Assembly: GCF_019649055.1 (NCBI RefSeq)
Contig: NW_026570254.1
Span: 868,001 to 932,000 of the forward strand
Reading direction: 5' to 3'
Source: Paramacrobiotus metropolitanus
Taxonomy: Eukaryota; Tardigrada; Eutardigrada; Parachela; Macrobiotidae
Length of the DNA: 64,000 bases
Made by a program: the position numbers and the translations under genes. The number at the start of each line of letters is the position of its first letter. Within the stretch, counting starts at the first letter, position 1. The notes beneath the pieces were generated by a model. That model saw only the letters and a list, made by a program, of their open reading frames with translations. It had not been told where the DNA came from and searched no databases. Below, piece after piece: positions 37,601 to 49,300 of the stretch.

Positions 37601-38815
37601 GGGATTCTCCATGTAAAACTGCACCAACTCAGCCAGTGTGGCAAATTTCTCACCACCGAAAAGATCATAATAATCCCCAGTATTCTGAATTTTGATGTGA
37701 GTTACTTGATTACCACGTCTGAAACGAAACAAGTCGAATATGTTGAGCCGTACCCATACATTTAATACGAAACACAGCCGGAATCCATAACGTTCTTAAT
37801 ATTCATTAAAATGCCTTCGGCTTCCATAGTCAGATAAATCACTCACCGAACAGATAAGGTGAACTGTCCCGGATTACTCTGACTGGGCCGACCCAAGAAA
37901 CTGCCATCTGTGCCGCGAACCAACAGCTCGTCTTCGGCATCGCGTCCTGAGAGATTTGGGTGGAACCACCTATTAACAACATCGGCAAAAAGTGCTTAAC
38001 AAACATCCGGAAACGTAGCACAGGCGATACATGTGGCCGTTCGTCGGCACTTCTTCTGCAAGACAGCGCGTGCTCCGCAACATGCAAATATGAAATATCA
38101 CCAACAGGGCACACCTTAGGCTTACTTAATAAAAACAATTCGGAATTCATAATAACTTATTCCGATATCTTTGTAGCGGAAGATAAACTTTAGTGACTCC
38201 GCTACGTTATTTTCTCAAAAGTGATAAGATACACATTGTAATAACCATTTTCAGCGCAAAAATGATTATCGTTAGTGACTTTTCAAACAAAAATCAGCTG
38301 AGTAAAGCAGCCACAAAATGCAAATCAAAATCAACTTCAAATACTGCTATTAGTATCCAGTGTAATAATTAAATGAAAACAGATGGCAGTGCTGTAATCA
38401 AAACTCGGAAAACATCACAACACGAACGTCCAGAACGCAATGGGCCCATTCTATTACTGACTTCCCATCAAAGAATTCAAGAAACTGAATACCGAGGACA
38501 CAAAAAGATTCCAGAATAACAGTAACTGCACAATAATACGGTACTCAGAATTTCCAGAAGTCTGATCTCGTGATTTGTATTTTCAGACACAAAAATGCAT
38601 ATCAAAATCTCAGATCGCAGGGCTAGCCGCTAATGACTACACAATTTTAAGTAGAAATTTTCCACATACTTTCACACTGCAAATCATAAATCAAATCATT
38701 TACGCAAATCATTTATGATAAATGCAAACAAAAATTATCAAATGAAACACAGCAACCCAAAAAAATTCAGATCTAACTGTTCTGGTAGCAAAGCGACTTA
38801 CCTCCTAGCCATCAT
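34696..38815 (-). CDS. csw: SH2-SH2 protein tyrosine phosphatase, SHP2/corkscrew orthologue
   Basis: Cytoplasmic phosphatase that docks on phosphotyrosines of receptor kinases and adaptors and promotes Ras/MAPK signalling. Fourteen exons: 38802-38815, 37847-37969, 37524-37718, 37293-37461, 37103-37219, 36837-36945, 36670-36766, 36533-36611, 36287-36406, 35912-36043, 35694-35848, 35519-35595, 35289-35446, 34696-34860. They sum to 1710 nt, 569 aa (human SHP2 593). N-SH2: [46 protein letters not shown]2: [109 protein letters not shown] (WPD loop), [17 protein letters not shown] (catalytic Cys and Arg), [20 protein letters not shown] (Q loop). The short tail carries DYLNL and a Pro-rich SVPPRR end. 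Every catalytic element is present. It lacks the large insert of Drosophila corkscrew. Confidence 0.97.
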
Positions 38816-39400
38816 TAACAACCAGGCGCCAATGTAATCCTTCCTGAAATTTTTATGCAAACAGTCAATTTCAAGAAACAAAAATTCATCAAGTGCTTGG
38901 AACGAGAAAATAATATGAGTGATGAGCACCTCAATGATTGCATAACCAGCTGGCTCGGTACGACAACTTTTCCTCCTTTCAGAAGAACATATGCACTAAG
39001 CTTTAATCATTACCGACTTACAGTAAAATTACAACTTCAATCGATCAGCCTCAGAGATGCAACACTTGATGAGATTTCTTGGTTTGCTTCAGAGTAAGAC
39101 AAAACTGTCGCAAAATACAACAGTATCTGAAAAATACTCCAACTGAGCGGATTCAGTGATCCCGTCGATGGTTTGACAATCGAAGTTTTCCACACGAAAA
39201 GGTAAAGAAAGTTGTCGTTATTACGTCCACGAATAATCGGCAAACAAACAAAAGCATCAAATTAAAATGATCCTTTTCTACTTTCGCGCAGCGATACAAA
39301 CAGTCAAACTGCAAACAAACACCATACACTTCAAAAGGCAACAATTTAAAAAAAAGCAGGATGTCACTCATTTCAGCCATTCATCTACGAAAACTAGTGT
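38816..39400. other. Upstream of corkscrew: presumed 5' UTR
   Basis: Sequence before the first corkscrew Met (minus strand). It contains an 80-codon plus-strand ORF with no recognisable features. Likely corkscrew 5' UTR or first intron. Confidence 0.4.
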
Positions 39401-39650
39401 AGAGTATGTAGACATCGGCCCCCCCACGGCGGTTGAGCTGGCGGATGATAAACTCCGCCTTATCGACGCATTGGCTGACCAATGGCTACGATACAAACAT
39501 ATCGATTTTCGGCTGCTGTCGGCTCCGAGCATCTGACGGTTCGGCCAGCCTGGCAGCATCCACAATCTTTGACCTCAGTCCCTTGATCTCGATTCCCAAC
39601 GTTCAGACTCCAGAGTCCTTCGACACCAGCGAGATTATAGGTTGCAAACA
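39401..39650 (-). promoter_or_regulatory. CpG-richer candidate promoter with paired CCAAT boxes
   Basis: A GC/CpG-rich island in an A/T-rich neighbourhood. At 39470-39483 it contains ATTGGCTGACCAAT, i.e. CCAAT boxes on both strands in a perfect inverted arrangement apart from the spacer, typical of NF-Y sites. Located 0.6-0.8 kb upstream of the corkscrew start; could drive corkscrew and/or a transcript to the right. Inference from composition and motif. Confidence 0.4.
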
Positions 39651-42600
39651 CAAAACAGTACAGCTGCAAATGTCCAAGTGGATAAATGTTTACAGAGCAG
39701 CAATGTTAATTTTGAATGTTTTTTTTTAATTTTTTAATGTTACCACTTACCAGTTCACGGTTCTAGGTTTGGGGTTTGAGATTTTATAATTTTCCTGTTA
39801 AAGCAGTTGTTTTGCGCTCTCCTACTTGGATATAATTGCTGTTGTATTGTATACGAGGTCTGCATCATTGTGCACATCACACATGTAAGTCCTACCTAGC
39901 TAAGTGGCTAGATGCAGTAGTTGCCACTTGCCATCGTATTGGACGTAGAACTTGTTATTAAAAATAAATTTAAGTCGTTCAAAGTTTTTCAGAATTGTCA
40001 GCGCTCACAAGTCAGTACGAATACTTACTCTAATATTACTGCTAATATGCCTTCAGTACGATTACGGATTATGGAATGGATGTTTTTGATTTGCGATGAA
40101 AATCGACTTCTGGTCCATGTTAGAGTCACAGTAATAGCCATTTTAACTCAAATTTTACAAAGATATTAGTGTTTCAGTACGCAGTCCAGTACGCATAATT
40201 TGCCGCACGGTCATGATCCCATGCAACCAACAGATTTATGATTACCATGATTTCTTTAAGGAATTTTCTTATGATAAATCAACCGTAGAATGCCTTGCAG
40301 TAATTAAATTTTTAACTGGTACTGAGCTACATATACGTATTTTCATGTGGGACTTAATTGCACTGCTAGTCTGCAACCATGGAATTTACTGTATGTTAAC
40401 TTGAATAAGGTTTGAGATTGAGTTTCGATGAATTTTTACATTTTGTTTAGCATGCTTTAATTTTGATCGAGCTGACCATGAGTTCACAGACCTAGTAGTC
40501 GAGCGCAGTCGCAATGTATTCACACTTTTGGCTGCGATGACGCGATAACTCAACCAGTTTACGATGGTCGTTGTACCTTATGGTTAGAATTTGGAATTAA
40601 ATCTTTCTGTAGTCTGTGTAGTATATAGCACTTGATAGATATTATCACAGGATTCTATCGGATGATTCAAACCCATTTCCTGTTTGATATTCAGAAGATT
40701 TGCCTTGTCTATTGATATTGGCGGCAACCGCAGTAAAAGAGGATTCCGTATGCGCCATAGGCAGTTTATCCCGTTTAGTTTTCTATTTTTTTAATTGTTT
40801 TACCGTTGTTGGCTAGCTGACGCCTTCCTTGGATGGGCATCGGCATTGTGGAAGATAGTAGCACAACAACAGAAAACCATTTTTATTTTAACGGAATAAA
40901 TGAACGGATGTTGCAACCGCTACACTCTACTTATTGTTAGAATGGCTCTAGATTCGGTTTTTCATGATTATTTTATCATAATATTGTGCAGTCAGTACAA
41001 AGTTGATCTAGTGTCTTTAAAAGATAGCATCCCATGCGGCAGTGTATTCAGTTTATGTTCATTTAAAAAATCTAATTGGTTGTTTTTTGATAACCGGTTT
41101 TACATTACGAGTTGCTGTCGATTTTAGTTTGTGCAAATATTGTAAATTGCGAAACTTGAACAAGTATTACGCTTCACAAGTTGTGATATTTATCTTTGTA
41201 TTATAAATTTTATAGTTAGATTGCAGTTGCATGTATATGTTCTGAAGTATTAAGCACAGTACCTTACTTTCCGATTGATGTGGTGTTTCATAATAATAAT
41301 TATCTTATATTTGTTTTTTTATAAGGATAATTTCGTTCGCGAGTTGCATCATGCGTTAGCCATTTTGCTGCTTTTGAATATCGTAAATTCCCAAGCAGTG
41401 TCGATGGAAAGCTGTAGTGCCACTGTACGTATTGGTGCTGGGAAAATCTGAAACGGGATAATTAGGTCCAATAAGCACGACGTAATACGATCCGCAAAGC
41501 AAAAAGACCGTTTCGTTGTGCTAGTATGGTTATACCTAATTAGCCAAACTTTGCAGACTGCAGGATGTGCGCAACCTTTTCGACGCGGATTTGTAGAGGA
41601 CGACATCCATAACGATTTTCCCGTCGCACAATCCGTTTGATTAATTGTGCCGGATGTGTCAAGCAGGGTGTCTGGAGCCAAATGTTAACACAATTAACAA
41701 GTGTTTATTTAGTCAAAAAGTGGTTTGTTAAACATTTTTTTGATTGATCGGTCATCTGCTGCCTCCACGAGTCCACGTCTTTAATTAAACGAGCAGCTGT
41801 TTTTCTTGCGAGTTAGTAACGAAAGAATCGCTTGTTTAGTCGCGATATGCAGAAAAAATATTTCCAATCACTAAAACTTTTCTTTATATTCACTCTGCTT
41901 TACGCAGCTCAGGAAAGTACAGATAAGTATTGAAAGTGCTTTCTGTATGTGGGATGCTGAGATAGATCCTTACCCGCATCTCTGAGATACTCCAGCCATA
42001 TTCCAATAATACTGTCAGTGGTCCAGTTAATTAATGCTTAACGGGGCTTGTTAAAATTTTTATACAGATGATAAGAAAACATTCAAAAACCGCTCAGTTT
42101 TTTACAACAAGAGTCAGCTCCATGGCCGTGACGGATAGATGTGCATGTGTTGTTGTTCTAATGAAGTACGAAAGACTGCTAACGTCGACTCCGCTGCGGA
42201 CCATGTAATTATTGAGTTAAAGAGGCCGCCTAAAGTTTTTAGAAATTACAGGGCTGACAATAAGAACGGTATTGGTTTGTTTGTTCTTGTAAGTCGGAAA
42301 GACAGACTACGAGACTGCATGGGCTGGACAATTGATAGCGCGTAACCGGTATCGAGCTTATCTTGTGTTCTACAGGCCGGGGTCTCAGTGAGTTAGTTGT
42401 GGGACGGACTAATTCGCCGTTCGTGTAGTTGCATGGTACCAAACGACGTAGCAAGTTGGTAAAGATCACTTCTGGAAATGGTTTTCTTTTACGCTGCTGA
42501 TTAGCGATTACCATAGCGTGGTACATCGTGCATATCTGATATCGTGAAAAGTGGGGCCTGCAGTTGGCCATCGCTGTTGCACTGTACTCTGTGTACAGAA

Positions 42601-43320
42601 CTACAGATACTTCTGTGTGTGATTCTGTATAGGTTGTATTTTTCATTTCCACTGCACTCTACCTACCATTTGCTAAACTTCTTGGCGGATCCTTCAGAAC
42701 TTTGATCTAACTATTTCAGCTTTCATAAAATACACGAAATCTATGTTTTAATAAACTTGAGAAATCGGCTTACTGATTAGTATCATACCGATACATGGTT
42801 GCCTGCATCTTACGCGCGTATTGTATTTGATTGCCGTATACGTAAGTAAATGTATGTTACCAGTTAGTTGAACTATGGTTAGTTCATCGCGACTGCGCTG
42901 CGTCGTTTGATGATATGTTCTCCGGCCAATTTGACATTCAGTTTCATCAATAATGCAGTGTCCGTTTTTGATTTTCTAGGCTAACAGCCGTTACATCAAA
43001 GTGGCCATGCAATGCCGACACATCACGCTAGAAGGACTGGTTTGTGGCGTGTTTGATATTGGTAACGTGAATGAGTCTTGTTGCCCGAGGATGCCGCATT
43101 CTTATTCATTCGGATTTGGATTGCGACTGACATCTTTCTAGCTCCGATCTGAAACACTTCTCAGTCGTCATTGTTTTGCAAATCTTTGTGGATTACGGTG
43201 AATCTGCGAGGAACATTCTTTCTCTCCTGTGGACTATTTTTCTACTTTGTGCCGCTGACGATAGGATGTGTCATTTCCTTCCTGTCAGAAGATGTGCTGA
43301 AGGACAAGGATCGAATATAA
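39651..43320. other. Unassigned region before the ACK start; one exon-like block near 42980
   Basis: No gene recognised on either strand. At 42980-43061 a block bounded by TTTTCTAG and GGTAACGT reads ANSRYIKVAMQCRHITLEGL..., open for 27 codons, but it has no identifiable partner. The last few hundred bases should contain the ACK promoter and 5' UTR. Confidence 0.4.
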
Positions 43321-46300
43321 ATGAATAACAACATGGCAGGCAGCTGTCCGTTAAGTCTGCATGAATTTCTTGCCGAGGTTTGTTGATGTCGAAAACTTTT
43401 TTTAAGTGGAAGTAGTAAATAAATTTTGTTATACAATTGAAATTTTCTTATTATTGGGGAAAATTATTATTACTGGTGACAAATAAAATACCGTGATTGT
43501 GTGTACCTCACTTAAACTTTTTTTGCGATGGTGATGCTGTACTCTGTAGTAATAGTTATACGTGTACGAATTTTTTTTTATCGGATGTGTTTCTTCGAGA
43601 AATGAAAACTTCCGCAATGTGGAGTACATTATGAAATGAGTGTTTGCTTGTGCCAGGCGGAACTACAACACTATTACGATGTGTTAGCGAATGATCTGAA
43701 GATAGCGAGCATCCATCACCTGAAATATGTTCAAGATGAGGATCTGAATCAGATCGGTATGTCACGGCCCGAGCAACGGCGACTGAAGAAATTCTTCCAA
43801 AAGTATTATCCTCAGACATATCTCGGCAAGTTTGTCAAGGTACGTACGCTGATAATGATTTACGGTCAGCCATCAAATGAGCATTTTGATAGTCACAATC
43901 ACGTTTCATATGAAAGCGTTGAAGAGTGAATTGTAGTCATGTGCTTATTAATGCGCATTACTTTTGTGCCGAAGGGTTTGCCGTATTTACCGGATAGAGT
44001 GTTACATTACTATGTAGTTTTCCATGATTTCGAGGAGTATTGAATATTTACTTTTGCCCAGCCAGTATTAACCTTGTACTCTTTAGTAAATCTTGTTCCG
44101 ATAGATGTCGAATCAGCTGGCAGTCGCTTCTTAAAATATTATCACAGGAATGCTTGCGTCCGACTTGGAGCTGCAGCATGAACATTCTTGTGGTCAATTA
44201 AGCAGACTGTGCGAGGCTGTAATTTTCGCGTAGCTGTTGCTTGCGCTTTTTAAGGAAAACAAAATTGTTATTGTGCTTTCCAGTGGCATTTATTTTTAGA
44301 GATTGGGAACTAGGAGTTTTTCGTCCCTAACAGTCTTTGTAACGGTGCAGCCAACCCAGCGCGCGTAGAGCTTCTTGTGTTTTCGTAAGCACATTTAACC
44401 TTGGTTTTTCCTGGGGCTTCGGGTGATCTGCTTGTGTTACAGCATGTCGTAAATCTTTTACTGTAATGTGGAATCGCAGTAATTACACCTCATTTCACAA
44501 TTATTCTATACGCACCTAAAAATTATGGCAAAAGGTTTTTTTTCGTTATAATTTTTTTTTATTTCGAAACGCTTGGTACCGTTTTCCAGTTTACTCTTTC
44601 AAAGCAGTGCGGTCATTGTTATATGACACGCCGCTTATTTTGTGTTGTATTTTTTTCGCGTTTGCTGTAGAGTGATAACTGATGTTTGAATCGGGTTTGA
44701 TTGTAATCTTTTGTGTGCCTGGCGGGAAGACGAATAATATACTTGACGTGAGCACTCGATGAAGAATGGTTGACAGAAAAAAAACTGCTTAACACAGCAA
44801 ATGCGCCGATTGAATGGATAACGTAGACAAATAAGAGGAAATTGGTCCAAATCCGAACCGGCTATGGGATAACCGATCCGGTTCGTTTTTTTTCATTTGA
44901 TTCATTTGTGAAAAGAATGTGTTAGGTTTGTACAGTGGTACTGAAGAGGCGAAATGGGCAATTGATCAGAAAGTATTTTTTTGCATATGGGTTATTAGAA
45001 CGGTTATTAGAGTAAATTGTGCAACTCACCAGGGATTGACACAGCGCGTCCATTGATTCGGTGGGAGAGGCAGGCAGCGGAACGGATATTGCATCATGCA
45101 TGGGAAGACTGTCATCTGGTTCCCATTGCCTGTTGCAGTTTATGATTTTTTTGTCTCCGTGATGTTTTTTTTCGCAAGATTCTTTCCATGCTCCACTAAG
45201 CAATGAACATGGAAACAACAACCGCGTGAGTGTATGTGAAATGTCAAGCCAGACCACCACGGTTGCGCCCCGGCGGTGCGCGCTGCTGATTGACGAGCAA
45301 GGAGGCGTGCAAATGCATTTTGTACGCCGCTAACGAAACCCTCTATCAATGGGGTCGGGCTGGTCAGATGCGGAAACGGAAAGGAATGTCATTTCGTGTT
45401 TTTATGCCGCGAATTATAACTATTTTTATGGGCGCTATTTCAGATTACGGCATATCCAGGTTTTCTTGACACCCCTTGCCATGACGCTTTTTTCTATTTT
45501 TAACAAGATGTTTACTCCCTGTGTGCGATGTTTACTATGCCAGTCGAAGCCATTAATAATCTTAGTTGATTATATAACCATAGTCTCATCTTCGCATTGC
45601 ACTTTGATCAAGCGATCTAATTTGCCAGTAAAAGGCTTGAAGAACATTTGTGTCGAATTAATGAACACACGGGTGGTTAAGAAGTTAACTGTTAAGGTGT
45701 TGTTGATTTTTACTTAAATTACAAAAAGCGACAACATTTACTTTTATTAGACAACCCCAGCGAAATTAATTTTTAGCACAAAAACTGAAGCGTGCAACAT
45801 GGGAATACTGTGATATGGGAGGGAAGTTCAACAGTTTTGTTTTCAAGTATTGCTGTTGTGCGATGCTGAATTATGAATTCTGTAGAGCAACTACATTTGT
45901 TAATTCGATGGCAACGATTCGGTGATTTTTGAAAACGTCTTGGCACTTTCAGGTGTATGTGATATATACAAAGAAAATGTTATGGATGTACTGTATAGCA
46001 TGTGATCTTTAATTCTAAAAATACCGCAGCGGGGGTGGAAAGTGCATATTCTACCGTTTTTCGCGTCATGGCGAGTGGAATCAAATCGCCGCGTGGAATT
46101 AAGGTCGAGATGATTGGTTTTATTTATTGAAGAACTTACTACGAAGCAGCCAACAATAAATATCAAGAAAACGCTTCGGAAACATTATTGACCCTAATTC
46201 TTTTGTGTTCGTTGAGCGCTCTATGAACTTCTTTTGTCGCAGTAAGAATCGTACATTTTCCATATCTAAATACTGTGCTGTGTGTGCTTCTTCGCGCGTA

Positions 46301-49300
46301 TCATGTATTCATGTATCAATGGTTAAGTACCATCGGGGCATCGAATCGGCCTAAAATACATGATCGTAGTATGCATTTCGGTTTTCGAAATCGAATTTCG
46401 GTATTCCATTTCTTGATGTAATAATCGTTGGCTTTTGTAGTGCTGAACGAATTTTCTTTCAACCTGAATGCTCAGAACGATCATCGTGCTGATTTTTTAT
46501 GTTCTTTATGATTTAATTACCGGGTGCTTCATTCAGCACTTTATTTGACGATTGTTTGAATCCTTAACAAGCAAGTTTTTTAATTAGTGAGCGATAGTTC
46601 GTGTTCTACGCGCGGCTAACGGGACTTCTTCTTACGTCTTTTTCTACTAACTTCCTTGGGACAGCAGTCTAGGGCCGACTCTAGGCCCTATGCTATCGAA
46701 AAAATATTTAAAATTTTTTGTTTTTAAGTATATTTTGAATAAGATAAAAGTAAAACATACGCGTACGGTATCAGCAGATAAGTCTGTATTAACATTGGTG
46801 TCCGCATTGGTACATGTGACTCTGATAACACCGCTGACCTACTCCAGCTAACAAATAAGGAAGGCAGTTAGAGTGTATCTACATTATTTACATAGTACTA
46901 GCATCGTAATAAAGTTTTTTGTTTTGTAAACTTTTCCGAAATCGGTCTGTTGCTTTTTAAAAATTGAAATATCGGTAATTTAAAGGTATACAGAGACACA
47001 GCATACTTCTGTAAATTTTGTACTGTAGCCACGTAGAATAGAATGATTGTTTACTGTTGGATTTCTCTGGTCACTGAAAAGTTAAAACCTGTTGTAAAAT
47101 TGCGGGGTTCCTTTAAACTGGGCACAGTTAGAACAACGAATCTAGGCAGGCATATAGTATAATATTTGTCGGTGGCTTATCGATTTCATTGTGGTGTTTA
47201 TAGATTATTCAAACAAAAACCTCCTCCTCGTCGGCCTCATCGACGTATAATGGGTCATCACGGCGCAATTCTGGTATGGACCAGTGGGAGGGCCTGCCAC
47301 CCCCACTGCGGCGAGATAGCAGTTACGCGAGTATTCATGTACAACCAGCTGCTCACGTTGCACCCGCCAACAAAACCACGGAGTGTCATGTCATTCGGAT
47401 GGAGGATATTAGGCTGGGTCAGCTAATCTCTTCCGGCAATACGGCCAAACTTTACCAGGGATTCTGGACCAATAACCAAAACCTTTCTGTATGTATCTGC
47501 AATGGTCCACAAACCAATATCAGAAATTATGAACTTGATTAAGAGACAGTGATGCTAAATTTAATAATTCAGTCGGCAGTATACGTTACACACTCTTTAA
47601 GAAGATTAATCTTTTCATCATTAATTTTTAAAGGAGTCTGTTTAGTAGCAACTTTTGCAAAAAACCGTTCGAACTGTGCGATCTGTAAAAAACAGTTTAA
47701 TTAACAAACCGCGCAGCGTGGTGGCGGTATTGGTAGTTCGATCTAAACGGAAATTTGTTTTCTGAAGTGTCACGTATTTTTTCTTGTCGTGCTTGTTAAA
47801 ATTAGTAATACCTCGTCTGAAACGCCAAACGGAAACTTCTTAAATGCATCCAAGGCAGCGCGTATGGTTTGTGTCCGTCCATTTTGCGGTGTAATCTCCG
47901 ATTGCATAATTGGTAAATGTTAAAACTTTCTGGTGTCATAATCATGTCCTTCGAGAAATGGCAAAAAGTCATAAAGTATGGTAGTGATATACCTTCGCCG
48001 TGCGTTCGCTGCTGGTGCGACAGCTGTAAAGAGGTAGTGGGGCGCGGCGATGGTCATTGTCGGATACATGGCATCTTAACGTGCGTGCTGTGCTGAGTCA
48101 AGCGGAACTGGTTTGTTTACCATCATGTACTTTATTGTTGTTTTCTATGTTACAGGTGCCTTGTTGCATCAAGTGTTTAAACAAGGACCGTCTCCGCTGC
48201 AGTCCTTCACAGTTCCTCAAAGAGGCGGCCACTCTGTGCGCTCTTGACCATGAGCGTATTGTCAGAGTATACGGAGTTGTGGTGGTTCCCGAAAGTGCCG
48301 AGTCGTCATTGTGGCTGGTGAGAACCGTGATTAGTTGGTGATTTGCGGTTTTAGCGAAATCCGTATTAGCGATCGGTATTTTTTTGTCAGTGCGGGGGTT
48401 GGCATGTGATTATACCTTCTTTTCGCTGGTTTGTAATTGCATTTTCTGACCATGAAAATCAAAAATATATTTAAATTATTTTTTACGTAACATCATCAGA
48501 CGAATTATTCAGCCAAAGCAAAGTACTTACAGTATAATTTTCTATAACTAAACTTCCCGTGAGAAAGTGTAACACCATTAGCAAAATAATGAATAGCATT
48601 ATCAGGACTTGTCCATATCTTCGGTCATTGCATTGTGGTCGTTTCTTCTCTACCGATTTTAATTTATTTTTAATAAACTGTTCATTTGCTTTCTTTCGAT
48701 TAATATTCAGTTTGGATAGAAATTTCTTTTGAATAACACTTTTTTAACGTCGACTTGTGGCTAGATTTATAAAAATATGCAACTTGATGTTAACTACGCT
48801 GGGTGAATTTTATCTTGCTAGACACGAGTATATAATTAATTTTCATATATAGGATTCTTATGATTTCTTCATTTGTTTGAAAGCCGATTTCTTTTCTCCA
48901 TCGAGCTAAAATAGCTGTGTTGCACAAATTCTTTTTATTAGAACCTATCGTTCGAGGTTATTGCCGAGCTGTGGTCATCAATCAAGGCATTATTATTTTA
49001 TTGATAGATGACCTGAATAGTATAGAGTTGAACTGTGAATGCTTGCGCACGTTGAGTGTGGATATTCGAAATTTTTTCTGTAATTACAGGCGACAGAGTT
49101 GGCCCCAAATCGCTCATTATGGGAATGCCTTAATGAGCCCTTGCTCAAATCCAGTTTATCAGTCATGACACTTTGTGATATTGCACTGCAAATATGTGAC
49201 GGAATGAAATATTTGGAGACGAAGCGAATAACCCATCGTAACCTCTGTGCACGGTGCGTGTTACCCTGAACTACTCGCGATAGCGTGCGTCGTGCGATAA

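Noticed and set aside
41349-41681. 110-codon minus-strand frame
   Set aside because: No splice context, no family similarity and no neighbouring exons; treated as chance.
42980-43061. Exon-like block reading ANSRYIKVAMQCRHITLEGL between TTTTCTAG and GGTAACGT
   Set aside because: Starts in phase 0 but ends in phase 1, so it cannot bridge 27358 to 43657 without a further exon. Twenty-seven open codons are expected often by chance.
45349-45717. 122-codon frame starting MGSGWSDAE inside ACK intron 2
   Set aside because: No recognised family, no convincing donor in phase with 47204, and Phe/Leu-rich low-complexity composition like translated A/T-rich DNA.
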